Assembly: GCA_963995505.1 (NCBI GenBank) | Contig: OZ023187.1 | Span: 9,201,176-9,265,175, forward strand | Reading direction: 5' to 3' | Source: Hypericum androsaemum | Lineage: Eukaryota > Streptophyta > Magnoliopsida > Malpighiales > Hypericaceae | Length of the DNA stretch: 64,000 bases | Shown: positions 1 through 11,427 of the stretch, one piece after another | Layout: each line of letters begins with the position of its first letter | How positions within the stretch are numbered: the stretch's first letter is position 1 | Program-made: the position numbers and the translations under genes | Notes under the pieces: model-generated | The model's database searches: none | What the model was told of the DNA's origin: nothing | The model's input: the letters and a program-made list of their open reading frames with translations, nothing else

Positions 1-889
1 CAACCCGGGTTTGATCATGGGTAGTGGTCTGACAGCGGTCTTGAAAATATTGGTTATTGTTCGTCGTTTCGAGGCTAGGGTTGTGAAAAGGGGATGGCGG
101 AATTGGGGTGTGGAGGCCAGGGTTTGGGTGGTTAATGGAGAAGATAAGAAGGGAAGCGGAGGAGAGATGGGAAGTGGAGAAGATGAGGTTCCGCCGCCAC
201 TTGTGTGAATCTTCAGTACCCAATTCTTAATTCTACCATTGAATTTTGCTTTTAGTAGATCCTGGAAGTTTGGGGTTGTGTTTTATGCAAAAGTGTTAGT
301 TTTCCTTTTCTTACCCATGTCCTCTTCTTCTTTTTTTGCCTTTGATGATGCAGATTGGAAGTTGCTGGAGGGGTTGAATGGTGGGAATTTAATTGGGGCT
401 TTTGTGGTGGTTTTGATATATGGCTTTTGCCCTCCATGGGTAGGTCATGTTGCCTCTCTGGTTCTCAAGTAAGTAGTCCAATTATCTCATCTCTCTTTTA
501 GCAAAATTAGGTGTGTCATTTGTCTGTGTAACGAGAATTGGTCTTCCTATCCTCCTGTAGAAAGAAAGAGAGAAATGGAGGAGGAGGGTGGATCTTCCTT
601 GCTGGATGGGGAATAAATGGGTGAAGAGAAGGTTGTAGTGTTTAGGTTAGGGATTTTATGGGCTTTTCAATTGGGCTTAGTGTTTGTAACTCTTTCATGG
701 GCTTCTTTGACTTGTGCACATAACGGGAATTAATAATTCTCAAGGTAAACATGCATTATTTACCAATATATATTTAAAATATGTAAAATAAAAAGTTTCG
801 GCCCGATCAGCAGTCCGACCAGTCGGGCCGGTTGACCCAAAATTTGGACCAAATTCTGGGTTGGACTCTGGGTCATTTTTGAAACCTTG
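1..889. other. Stretch without a supported gene
   Basis: Short open frames are present on both strands but none has a recognisable domain or a convincing splice context. A block at about 790-885, rich in GGTTGACC and GGGCCGG words and ending in a GAAACCTTG word, resembles the AAGGTTTTAAAA-type block at about 2150-2270, so both may be remnants of one dispersed repeat. Nothing else is recognised. Confidence 0.4.
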
Positions 890-1960
890 TGTTGCACATC
901 TATATTTAATAAAAAAAATCAAAATTTGCAATTTAAGTTACATAGTACAAGCTTCTTCCTTTCAAGTTTTAAGACAAATAATTCAACAAAGAAAAATATA
1001 GAAAAGTCGACTTTTACTGATACATCCTTCATGAGAGCGATATTCACATATTAAATATGTGAAAGTAAATCATAAACTATCTAGTATATTAATACAAAAA
1101 TTAAATTATATATATCTGGTATATCAATAAAGAAAAATATAATTGTATGTATCTCAAATTTTAGAGTTAATATCATCAATAATTGAGGCGTCCGATTCGG
1201 TGCAGGCAACCTGTGCCCTGCAGCACCTGCTCTGGGATGACACGCGTCTGACACGTGTCAATTTTTTTTGAAAAAAATTAAAACTTCTACGGACCATAAC
1301 TTTTGACTCGTTTCGAGTTTTTACTATTATAATATATTTTTGGAAAGGGAATATAACGATCTACACGAATTACGGCTTTGTCTATTGAAAATTGTTGTGT
1401 CATCGGGATTTACCGTTGGGATGATTTTTTCCATTGGGATGATTTTTGCTTTAAGGATGATTTTGCCGTCGGGATTTTTTGTCGTTGGGATGATTTCCCG
1501 TTAAAAAACCTGATTTGCCATTAAAAATTGATGTGCCGTTGTGATTTTGCAGTTAAAAAATTTGATGTGTAGTTGGTGTCTGGGCTTGGACTTGTTAAAA
1601 AATGATGTGTGTGGTGAGAGTCCAACACACAACATCTTGCAAGAAGGACGAGAATCATACCACTCGAGCAAACACAATTCTTTGGAAGAAGGACACGCAT
1701 GCTGTTTTATTAATATTAGTTGTCAGAATCGTGCTACTAACGAAGGTATATATTATCAATAAAAGGGCGTGATCAAGTCTAACGAAGGTATGGTCTAAGG
1801 GCATGGTATGTATCCTAAAGGCTAATTATAACATAGACTTATACCCATACCCTAGCCTTGACCTAATCAAAGATAACACACCATAGATTTACAAGGCAGG
1901 GGTAGGGTCCAACCTTCGAGGTATGGATATTTCTGTCATCCATATTTGTACTTGTAGTAT
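890..1960. repeat. Diverged, interrupted copy of a hAT-like non-autonomous family
   Basis: Parts of this stretch (about 930-1150 and 1745-1955) match the outer hAT element at 23071-24905. Shared features are the 'aataattcaacaaagaaaaatatagaa' region, the late block of TAGGGTCCAACC words, and a terminal GGTAT...ATTTCTGTCATCC end. The middle (about 1180-1745) is unrelated to that family and contains the dispersed repeat listed separately. No intact inverted repeats or target duplication were found, so this is an old broken copy. Confidence 0.5.
1195..1600 (+). repeat. Dispersed repeat family R1, copy 1
   Basis: This stretch shares a conserved core, 'ggaccataacttttgactcg' followed by 'attataatatat' and 'aacgatctacacg', with stretches at about 10836-11345 and 56610-56905. 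Upstream of the core is a G+C-rich head containing CCTGCAGCACCTGCT. Downstream is a degenerate short tandem array of GATGTGCCGTTGGGAT-like words. No reading frame or terminal repeat is recognised. The same order in all three copies (head, core, degenerate array) supports one element family of unknown class. Confidence 0.55.
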
Positions 1961-2441
1961 TACCATTTTTTACTTAGTATTCTGTGATTGAAAATGTATA
2001 AAATGAATTCAAAGTTTTTCAATTTTTTACTTGGAGAACCCGGGAAGGCTGGACATTTTTTACGCGACGGCATTGCTTAGAGGATAATGTTGCTCCCCAC
2101 GTGGATATGAAAAAATTACATAGATGATAACCTGACTTCTTGAAAATATCACACCAAGGTTTTAAAATACGCGGTCTGACCGTTGTTTTGAAAAGTTGGA
2201 CCATTATTCGGAAGCAAAAGCGTACCGATTTTGGGTATAAAAATACCAACCTTACGAACCGGTCAAATATCAAAACAAATACTATTCTTCAATATAAATA
2301 CTATTCTGTTTAAAATTTACAAACATCCCATCCTCTCTTCCGTCTCTCTTTCTATGTGCATCCCCTCACCCAAAACGTCACCAGATGCCCACTTCCCCGT
2401 TCTCGGGGGTTTATGGCCTTGTCCGAAGCCTCATTTGGTAC
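1961..2441. other. Stretch without a supported gene
   Basis: No coding or RNA feature is recognised. The right end, just before the ACTAG target duplication, is the flank of the large LTR retrotransposon that starts at 2447. Confidence 0.4.
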
Positions 2442-2446
2442 ACTAG

Positions 2447-4564
2447 TGTGGTATCTTATAAATGGTCGATTGGAATAAATGGTATTCTATGGTGAAATCT
2501 ACATATGAGATGTGTTTGGAAGTGTTCCTAGATATGCTATAGTCTCATTAGGATTCTAGCTCAACCATAGCAAAGTCTAGTCAAATTATTCCAATTTGTA
2601 AGAGGTTTGTTGGTCAAGTTCGGACAGCAATGACATCTGTTTAGTAAATTGAGCACATCTTTCTTAATTTTGCTCCAAATGATACAAATGAATATGACCC
2701 AAAAACTACACACATAGAGCTACAATTCTTCTGTTGACAAGTTTTTATAAAATGCAACGGAAGATAGTCAAAACGGAGCTTGAATGAGTCTCTTTCTGAT
2801 TGGACCTCATTTGGAATCAACCAATCACCTATTACCACTTGCTAGTTCATTAGACTTGGATAAAGAGGTGCGTCAAGCTGGACTCTTACTAACCTACATA
2901 CTTTTAGGACTCAGAAACCTTAAGGAAGATGCAAGAAATTCTGAGACTCAGCCATAACTCAAAAGAGAAGGGAAAGTTGAGAGAGAGAGTAAGAGGAAAG
3001 AGAAAGAAGTAGGTGACAAAGAATGACTTGGTAAGCTATATTCTGTCTCGAACTAGATTTTGGTTCCTTCATCAAAGTTGTAGAGGACATAAAGAACTTT
3101 CTAAGATTATATGTCCAGTTTTGATAAAGGAATCGACGTGAAATTAGTTTTGAACATTGGACTAGTTACTAGAATATCAAGTGAGATAGTCGAAGAAGAA
3201 TTGCTTGGTAAGTTATATTTGGATTTGAATTAGACTTTTATGCCTTCATAGAAGTTGTAGAGGACTCAAACACCTTATTAACGGTGTATCATATGTTTTA
3301 TTCTGATTAAGGAGTCAATAGAAAATCTATTTTGAATAATGGACTATCTACTGGAGACACAGATGGGCTAGTGGAAGAAGAACGGCTTGGTAAGCCTAGT
3401 TAGACTCAGAATTGGAATTAGGTTCTTCCTACAGATTGTAGAAGACTCAATTAGCTTTCTAACGCCATATCATTTGCCCGATTTGGATGAAGGAATCGTC
3501 CTCAAGACCTAGTTGAATGTTGGACTAGCTGGCTGGTTTAGGATTGAGTGATACTCGTTTGTGTAAGCGAATAGAACATGATAAATTTGGTTTTGTTTGG
3601 TACACGTTCATGTTTCAGGCCTTGATTATGTGCGTCTCATGCATATGAAGTATGTTCATGAAGTGATCATGTACATTTGTGATAAGATCGGTCATGTTTG
3701 GATTGATCTGTGAGAGATATGGCACATGTTAATGGCTAGCTAGAGAATATGTCTTTCCTAGCGTGGGGCCAATTTGTGTTGGTATGCTATGTTGTTTTTG
3801 GTGAGATATGGACAGATTTTCCCGTGCTAACCGGGGATGTTAGCCTATGTGCATATAGACTGGGGATATCCTAGCTTACTACTATTAAATTTAGTATGTG
3901 ATTATGGAAAGGAGATCTGATGGCCATGTTGATATCCCTGTGCTGGAGAGGAAGTGGCCCGTCTAAATCTGTCTATAGCTCACCGTTTGTTTACCAGGTG
4001 AACTTTTATGTGTGTGTGATCATATGGTTGGCATGCATCTTGTGGTCTTGCATATTGTTGGTCATGGTTAAGTTATGTCTCTCATATGTAGCAGGCATAA
4101 CCAATATGTTATGTTCTATCTTCTTACTAAATATTTCAAAATACTTACCCCTTACTAATCCATCTCAGGTTAAAGCTATCATAGTTTGCCTCAGGTTCTG
4201 GAGTTCGTGGTACATGCCCATCTCTTTCATTCGAGGGCTACTCTTTTGAGGTCTCCGGATCATGCTATCTTTTGTACTCTTGTATAGATGCTCCGTAGTG
4301 GTTTTCAGAGGATAGATCCTGGACTATGCTTTGGTTTGAACATGTATCACAGGGAACTTGTTCAGACTTTTGGTAATGGTTATCACACCATCTTTGTATA
4401 TCTTATATTTTGTGAGGCATGTTTATATAGTGTGCCCTGGTGTTGCTTTAAATAAAAGTTGATGACCTTTATACTATGTTTTGAGGCTGGCTAGATCTGC
4501 ATTTTTGTAGTTTGTATATAGTGGAGTCTAGCGCCGGTCACCGACCTCATGATGGGTCGAGACA
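2447..4564 (+). repeat. 5' LTR (2118 bp) of the Tekay-like element
   Basis: It begins TGTGGTATC and ends GGGTCGAGACA. From about 2634 onward it matches the 3' copy closely, with scattered substitutions and small indels, consistent with an insertion that is not recent. It contains three diverged tandem units of about 180 bp between 3029 and 3536. Confidence 0.9.
3029..3536 (+). repeat. Three tandem units of about 180 bp inside the LTR
   Basis: Units start at about 3029, 3210 and 3390, each with a TGGTAAG word. Each then carries a shared order of motifs: a GTTGTAGAGGAC or GATTGTAGAAGAC word, a stretch like GGAATCG or GGAGTCAA, and a TTGGACTA or TGGACTA word. Units are clearly diverged from each other. 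The same array recurs in the 3' LTR at about 8974-9486, so it predates insertion. Confidence 0.7.
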
Positions 4565-4568
4565 GACT

Positions 4569-4580
4569 TGGTATCAGAGA
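4569..4580 (+). other. Primer binding site, initiator tRNA-Met type
   Basis: TGGTATCAGAGA lies four bases after the LTR end. It matches the plant initiator tRNA-Met 3' end complement, TGGTATCAGAGC, except for the last base. Confidence 0.85.
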
Positions 4581-4723
4581 TCAATTGAGTTTTGTCTTAT
4601 GTGTTGTCTAAATGTATATTTTAGGAACCCTACGGAGCATAGGATTCGTAATGTCTTTGTCTCTCATTGTATCAGCTTGTCCTTTGGTCTTCTTAAATCG
4701 TGACTTGCTCTTATAGGGAGAAT

Positions 4724-5899
4724 ATGCCTGTTACATGTAGAGGTACTGAAACTACTATCAGGGGGCGAGGTGAGTGCTCTGATGGACATAGAGATGATAT
4801 TGTACTTGAGCCAGCACTACCAGCTGAGAACACAACTACAGATAATACCACGACAGTTGAGATTGACCCACCAGTTGGTGGTACTTCTGAGGCTGAAAGG
4901 CATGGTGGTTATGCTGTGGACAGAGTGTTAATAGCAATAGAAAAATTTATTGCTACTCAACAAAGCCAGGTGGATCGAAAAGCTGCTTTGGTTCCTAGAG
5001 ATGACTCATTGGCAGAGTTCTTAAAGTTGGAGCCACCTACATTTTCAGGTGTGCATAATGATCCTCAGGTATTCGTTGATGAAATAGAGAAGAGGTGGAA
5101 GATCCTGAAATGTGAAGGAAAGAGGATGGTGGAGTTAGTTGCATTTAAGTTAACTAGAGAGGCTAGAGTTTGGTTCCAAACTGTGGGACCATGTGGATGG
5201 ACTTGGAAGAAGTTAAGTAAAGCTTTATTGGACCGCTTCTTGCCAGAGAGTTTGAGGGATGCCCATGCCTTTGAGTTTGAGCGATTAGTAAAGACACCAG
5301 AGATGACGGTAACTGAGTATGATCAGAGGTTTTGTTATCTTTGCCGTTATGCAAAGCATTTAATTCCTGATGAGGAGAAGAAGGTAAAAAGGTTCATTCG
5401 GGGACTTGATGATGCTATGTTCAAGGTTATGTACCCTCGTAGATTCAAGTCATATGCAGCTGCAGTGGATTGTGCAAGGACATTAGAGATGCGCGATACT
5501 GAGCTCCAGATGACCCAAAGGCAACCAAAAGTGCAGAGGTTTGAAAGACAACCACAACCTAGTTTTAACCAAAGCTTTGGGCAACAACAAAGAAGGATGA
5601 GCATTCAGCCTGCCTTATCAAGAGGCGAAGGATCATTTGGTAGATTTGGGAGAGGAAAAGATGTTCGCAACCCACATGGTAGTCGGGACCAGTCTAGTAG
5701 CTCAGTAAGTTGTCCAAGATGTGGGAAACAACAACATCATAGAAGGCCATGCCATAGACAGACAGAAGCTTGCTTTGGATGTGGCAATTATGGACATCAT
5801 ATCAAAGATTGTCCTGAGGATAAGGCAAGGCAACGTGTACAGGTTGCTAGTCTATCTACCGCACCTCACGGTTACAGATTTTCTCGACCTCAAGAATAA
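4724..5899 (+). pseudogene. Retrotransposon gag polyprotein (N-terminal part of gag-pol)
   Basis: The first ATG in frame is at 4724 and the frame stays open to a TAA at 5897-5899. The central region is a Retrotrans_gag domain of Ty3/gypsy type, recognisable from the LEPPTFSG start, the ARVWF segment and the FIRGL region; it forms the particle shell. A basic, glutamine-rich linker follows, then a CCHC zinc knuckle (CFGCGNYGHHIKDC). In intact relatives gag continues into pol. Here the TAA is followed in the same frame by protease sequence, so it acts as a premature stop within a former gag-pol frame. The element cannot make a complete polyprotein. Confidence 0.9.
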
Positions 5900-6985
5900 A
5901 ATAGGAGTTCTGTCGGCCAGAGCTTTGAGGGTGAGAATTCAATTCCTAGGGAAAAGCAGCCTATAGAGCATAGTGAAGGTGGTCCTGCTCGAGTTTATGC
6001 TCTGACAAAGAAAGATGCTACTGCATCTAATACTGTAGTTTCAGGTATACTCCCTATAGGCTTGTCAGATGCTCGAGTCTTGTTTGATTCAGGGTCGACA
6101 CATTCATTCTTGTCACCCCAGTTTGCTAAGTCTTTTGATGATCAACTTGTGTCCTTAGGGGAGTCACTAGATGTTTGTACCCCATTAGGTCATATCATAC
6201 ATGTGCATTTACTTCTTAAATCATGTGTGATTGTTGTTGATGGACGTGATATGGTTGCTGATTTACACGTGCTTGATATGGAGGATTTTGATGTGATTTA
6301 TTTTGGGTATGGATTGGTTATCGTCATATCATGCAACAGTAGATTGTTTCAATAAGATTGTGACCTTCAAGCCTAAGGGTGAGCTAGAATTTATGTTTCG
6401 GGGTGATGGGATGATAATTCCAGCTAGGCTTATCTCATGTTTGAAGGCTTGCAGATTATTGAAAAGGGGTTGTGTAAGTTATTTGGCTATTGTCAAAAAA
6501 GCAGATACTGATGCAAAAAAGATAACTATTGATAAGATTCCTGTTTTGAAAGAGTTTCCAGATATTTTTCCAGATGACTTGACAGGTTTACCCCCTGAGA
6601 GGGAGATTGAGTTTTGCATTGAGTTTTGCATTGAGTTAATGCCAGGGACAGAACCAATCTCTATACCAGCGTATCGTATGGCATTTGCTGAGTTACAAGA
6701 GTTGAAGATTCAATTGTAGGATCTGTTGGATACAGGATATATTCGGCCTAGTGTTTCCCCGTGGGGTGCTCCCGTGTTGTTTGTTAGAAAGAAGGATGGA
6801 AGTTTGAGGTTGTGCATTGATTATCGTAAGCTCAATAAGGTAACTATTCGCAACCAATATTCTCTTCCACGCATTGATGATTTGTTTGATCAGTTAAGGG
6901 ATGCCAAGTGGTTTTCAAAGATTGATTTAAGGTCTGGATATCATCAGTTAAAGATCCGAAAAGATGATGTGACTAAGATGTGCAT
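5900..6985 (+). pseudogene. Broken pol: aspartic protease and truncated reverse transcriptase
   Basis: Protease is visible at about 6060-6300 with the active-site motif LFDSGSTHSF. The frame shifts by an extra few bases near 6305 and resumes with GMDWLSSYHA. A linker (EFPDIFPDDL, GLPPE) leads into reverse transcriptase, interrupted by a TAG at 6717-6719. RT motifs seen are [25 protein letters not shown] and [12 protein letters not shown]. The YVDD catalytic region, RNase H and integrase are absent because the frame ends abruptly in LTR sequence near 6980. A 12-base direct duplication (EFCIEFCIEL) lies at about 6610-6640. Non-functional. Confidence 0.9.
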
Positions 6986-7302
6986 CTGTTTAGTAAATTG
7001 AGCACATCTTTCTTAATTTTGCTCCAAATGATACAAATAAATATGATCCAAAAACTACACACATAGAGCTACAATTCTTCTGTTGACAAGTTTTTATTAA
7101 ACACAACGGAAGATAGTCAAAACGGAACTTGAATGAGTCTCTTTCTGATTAGACCTCATTTGGAATCAACCAATCACCTATTACCACTTTCTAGTTCATT
7201 AGACTTGGTTAAGGAGGTGAGTCAAGCTAGACTCTTACTAACCTACATATTTTTGGGACTTAGAAACCTTAAGGAAGAGGCAAGAAATTCCAAGACTCAG
7301 CC

Positions 7303-8893
7303 TAGACCTCACCACGGTTCGAATTTGGACGAATTCGAATCGAATTTATTCGAATTCGAATTCATCAAAACATTAAACCGTATTCAATTCTTCACAAGAC
7401 GAATCGAATACGAATTATGAATTTTTGAATTAGAATCAAATTAGAATCGAATTATAATCGAATTCGAATTCGAATTAATTCTATAATTTTAATACTTAAT
7501 TTGTGCTTTCACCGGTTGTGGCATCATCGAGGTCATATAGTTGGTCGGGATTTTCCCGGACCAATTCTTGTTGTCGTCTTTCCGTCTTGGTCCAATCGGC
7601 GACCAATGATTGTGCCTCGAAAGATTGCGGTGTCATTGAGTACCGGTGTTCATCCAAAATATTACCTCATGCACTAAATGCTTGTTCCACGGCAACCGTC
7701 GAAATCGGACAAGCAAGCAATTCTTTTAGAACAATTGACATAACTGGAAATTGTTCTACATGGTTGTTCCACCATTCTAATAAAGCAAAATTAGAAGATT
7801 TGACAAATGGAATATCAAATTGTGTGTTAAGATGTAAATCAAATTCCGAATTGGTTAAACTTATTCCTTGGGGTCTTTTTTATTTTTTCATTAACAATCT
7901 TTCCGTAAATGAGATGTAGGATAATAAACACCCGATAAAAGTTGTGTAGCATAATTAAAACATTCTAAAAGCTCATTTAGTTTTTCTACAAAGTCCAAAT
8001 GGTAAGGTTGTAACATAATATTATTAGTTTGATCATAAGTCGAATTCCAACGATGTTGAACATCTTGTGGAAAACGTTTTGGTTTCATGTTGTTTAATTT
8101 GTAAAATTTTTTCCAATCTTTTAGCAATTTTGGGCGAGCCCATAATAAATTAAGTGCTTGTTTAATTGGTCCTAATATAGAGTCTAAAGCTTTAATTCCA
8201 TCTTGGGTACAAAGATTAAATATATAGTAATATGAGTAATTATATGAGAAATATGACTAATATATCTAATTAGTAAACTTGAGGGAGAATTTATATAGCT
8301 CAAATTTTCAATAAGAGAAGTAGAAAATTGAGATTGGAATGTGTAAAATTTGAAGAATAAGAGGTGGTATTTATAGAGTTTGGAAGAAATTCTGAATTTA
8401 TAAAAAAAAATTTAAAAAGTACCAACAGTAAAAAAAACGGTAACCTAGGGATTAAAACGGTAACAAAAAAAATAGTAAGAAAAAAACGGTAATTTGCCCC
8501 TAACGCTGACGCAGGTGCTGACGCAAGCGCTGACGTCAGCGAAATTCAAATACCCCCCCCCCCTTTTTTAAAATTCCCGCCCCCTCCCCCTTTTTTTAAA
8601 ATTCCCGGCCCCACGCCCCCCCACCCTTTTTTTTAATTCCCGCCGCCCCCCTTTTTTTTTTTGAATTTTTATGAATTCGAATCGAATTCGATACGAATCG
8701 AATTCTCAAAACGAATTCGAATTAAATTCGCCGGTTTGACGAATTACAAAAAACTTGAACCGTATTCAATTCTTATCATGACGAATTCGAATCGAATTTT
8801 TCGACGAATCGAATTATTGTCGAATCGAATCGAATTTTTAACAAATCAAATCGAATCGAATAACGAATCGGATTCAATTCGTGGCCAGGTCTA
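7303..8893 (-). mobile_element. hAT-type element derivative (family H1, copy 1)
   Basis: It is flanked by imperfect 8-bp target duplications, ACTCAGCC at 7295-7302 and ACTCAACC at 8894-8901, which rejoin the LTR sequence exactly. The termini are TAGACCTCACCAC and, inverted, TAGACCTGGCCAC. Both ends carry dense arrays of GAATTCGAAT-like words over about 150 bases, which are candidate subterminal transposase sites. Minus-strand remnants of a hAT transposase fill the left-centre. The right-centre has repeated C-run/T-run units (about 8545-8665). The element is 1591 bp, too short for an autonomous hAT, and is a deletion derivative. Confidence 0.92.
7503..8222 (-). pseudogene. hAT transposase C-terminal half, broken
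   Basis: Read on the minus strand from about 8222, the fragment shows LCTQDGIKALDS, then FPQDVQHRWNSTYDQ (a conserved hAT core region) and a GVYYPTSHL segment. After a stop and further lesions there is a dimerisation region at about 7865-7660 with LEWWNNH and LLACPISTVAVEQAFS character, the hallmark C-terminal hAT domain. The N-terminal zinc finger and the first catalytic block are missing. The copy at 23253-23740 retains a more N-terminal part of the same protein. Confidence 0.82.
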
Positions 8894-10523
8894 ACTCAAC
8901 CATAACTCAAAAGAGAAGGGAAAGTTGAGAGAGAGAGTAAGAGGAAAGAGAAAGAAATAGGTGACAAAGAACGACTTGGTAAGCTATCTTTTATCTCGAA
9001 CTAGATTTTGGTTCCTTCATCAAAGTTGTAGAGGACATAAAGAGCTTTCTAAAAATATATTATATGTCCAGTTTTGAAAAAGGAATCGGCGTGAAATTGG
9101 TTTTGAACATTGGACTAGTTACTGGAGTATTAAGTGAAGTAGTTTTAGAAGAATTGCTTGGTAAGTTATTTTCAGACTTGAATTGGACTTTTATGCCTTC
9201 ATGGAAGTTGTAGAGGACTCAAACACCTTGTTAACGGTGTATCGTATATTCTATTCTGATTAAGGAGTCAATAGAAAATCTATTTTGAACAACGGACTAT
9301 CTACTGGAGACACAGATGGACTAGTGGAAGAAGAACGGCTTGGTAAGCCTATCTAGACTCAGAATTGGAATTAGGTTTCTTCCTACAGATTGTAGAAGAC
9401 TCAATTAGCTTTCTAACGCCATATCATTTGCCCTATTTGAATGAAGGAATCGTCCTCAAGACCTGGTTGAATATTGGACTAGCTGGCTGGTTCAGGATTG
9501 AGTGATACTCGTTTGTGTAAGCGAATAGAACATGATAAATTTAGTTTTGTTTGGTGCATGTGCATATTTCAGGCCTTAATTATGTGCATCTCATGCATAT
9601 AAAGTATGTTCATGAAGTGGTCATGTGCATTTGTGATAAGATCGGTCATGTTTGGATTGGTCTGTGAGAGATATGGCACATGTTAATGGCTAGCTAGAGA
9701 ATATGTCTTTCCTAGCATGGGATTAATTTGTGTGGGTATGCTATGTTATTTTTGGTGAGATATGGACAGGTTTTCTCGTGCTAACTGGGAATGTTAGCCT
9801 ATGTGCACATAGACTGGGGATATCCTAGCTTACTACTATTAAATTTAGTATGTGATTATGGAAAGGAGATCTGACGGCCATGTTGATATCCCTGTGCTGG
9901 AGAGGAAGTGGTCCATCTAAATCTGTCTATAGCTCACCGTTTGTTCACTAGGTGAACTTTTGTGTGTGTGTGATCATATGGTTGGCATGCATTTTGTGGT
10001 CTTGCATATTGTTGGTCATGGTTAAGTTCTGTCTCTCATATGTAGCAGGCATAACCAATATATTATGTTCTATCTTCTTACTAAGTATTTCAAAATACTT
10101 ACCCCTTACTAATCCATCTCAGGTTAAAGCTATCATAGTTTGCCTCGGGTTCTGGAGTCCATGGTACATGCCCATCTCTTTCATTCAAGGGCTACTCTTT
10201 TGAGGTCTCCGGATCATGCTATCTTTTGTACTCTTGTATAGACGCTCCGTAGTGGTTTTCTGAGGCTAGATCCTAGACTATGCTTTAGTTTGAACATGTA
10301 TCACAGGGAACTTGTTCAGACTTTTGGTGATGGTTCTCACACCATCTTTGTATATCTTATGTTTTGAGAGGCATGTTTATATAGTGTGCCCTGGTGTTGC
10401 TTTAAATAAAAGTTGATGAACTTTATGCTATGTTTTGAGGCTCGCTAGATCTGCATTTTTGTAGTTTGTATACAGTGGAGTCTAGCGCCGGTCACCGACC
10501 TCATGATGGGTCGAGACAACTAG

Positions 10524-10835
10524 AAACTCCATGATTCTAGTTATTGTGAGGAGGAGAAATAAAAATGGGAATAGAGAGAAAAAGGCACAAAAACAAGTGG
10601 ATAAGAAGATACTTTTGTTGTCAATCATGCAAGACGACGGAGTCCGCGTTGACAAGCTTGGTGATGAGGTTGACGAAGTCATCATAGTTGCGGTTGATGA
10701 CGTCGACGAGCTTATAGTTGAAGGACGCTGAGCTAAGGCGGAGTTTGTTATCTGCATAGCGTTCAAAGACTATCAATCAATGCCAACACTGATCCAAATG
10801 CTCCAATCTTTTGTTTAGTTTTATGGAAGCAGATT
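10524..10835. other. Stretch without a recognised gene
   Basis: This is the right flank of the Tekay-like insertion. A minus-strand open frame at 10482-10766 starts partly within the LTR and is serine/threonine rich, which is a composition effect of GTTGACGA-like words. No domain is recognised. Confidence 0.35.
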
Positions 10836-11345
10836 GAGTGCGGCAACAGCGCGCCTGCAGCACCTGCTGCGGGTTGACGCACTGTCGCCACGCGTCCTCT
10901 TATTCATTATTTTTAAAAAGTGGTAAATTTTATTTTGGTACCTAATATTTTAACATAATTTTATTTTCATACATTTTAATTTTCATATTTTAGCTGACTT
11001 TTTTAAAATAGTTTTTGGGACTATAACTATTAAAACTTCGACGGACCATAACTTGACTCGTTTGGAGTTTTTGCAATTATAATATATGTTCGGAAAGAAA
11101 ATTTAACGATCTACACGAATTATAACTTTATCTTTTGAAAATCGATGTGCCGTTAGGATTGTGTGCTGTTGGGATGTATTGTTAGGAAAATTTTGATGTG
11201 CCTTTGGGATATGCCATTGAAAAACATAATTTACCATTGAAAATTGATGTGTTGTTGTGATTTTTACGTTGGAAAACTTGATGTGCCTTTGAAAAACTTG
11301 ATGTGCCTTTTAAAATTGATGTGCCATTGAAAATTGTGTATATAT
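10836..11345 (+). repeat. Dispersed repeat family R1, copy 2
   Basis: It has the G+C-rich head with CCTGCAGCACCTGCTGCGGG. After an A+T-rich insertion of about 100 bases it has the 'ggaccataacttgactcgtt' core with 'aacgatctacacgaattat'. A degenerate array of GATGTGCC(A/T)TT words follows. The inserted A+T-rich stretch (about 10915-10995) itself resembles sequence at about 11650-11725. Confidence 0.55.
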
Positions 11346-11377
11346 ATATATATTTTAAAATTGATGTGCCATTGAAA

Positions 11378-11421
<44 letters not shown>
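11338..11421. repeat. (TA)n microsatellite in two blocks
   Basis: TA dinucleotide runs at about 11338-11352 and 11382-11420 are separated by a copy of the preceding TTTTAAAATTGATGTGCC word. Confidence 0.95.

Positions 11422-11427
<6 letters not shown>

Larger units (their letters stand above)
2447..10518 (+). mobile_element. Ty3/gypsy (Tekay/Del-like) LTR retrotransposon, internally deleted
   Basis: The element starts TG and ends CA. It is flanked by a 5-bp target duplication ACTAG at 2442-2446 and 10519-10523. In order it has a 5' LTR, a primer binding site matching initiator tRNA-Met, a gag frame with a CCHC knuckle, an aspartic protease, the start of reverse transcriptase, and a 3' LTR. 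About two thirds of pol is gone: the reverse transcriptase frame runs straight into LTR sequence near 6980, and the 3' LTR lacks its first roughly 190 bases. A single internal deletion explains both. A hAT derivative is nested in the 3' LTR. The exact target duplication makes the boundaries firm; the Tekay label rests on gag and RT character and the long LTR. Confidence 0.92.
6979..10518 (+). repeat. 3' LTR of the Tekay-like element, 5'-truncated and interrupted
   Basis: It corresponds to the 5' LTR from about 2634 to its end. The first roughly 190 bases are missing at the junction with the reverse transcriptase frame. It is split by the hAT derivative at 7303-8893. It ends GGGTCGAGACA directly before the ACTAG duplication. 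Confidence 0.88.

Noticed and set aside
9952..10203. 83-residue frame with transmembrane-like character, repeated at 3920-4249
   Set aside because: Both lie in the two LTRs of the same retrotransposon; the frame is a by-product of T-rich LTR sequence.
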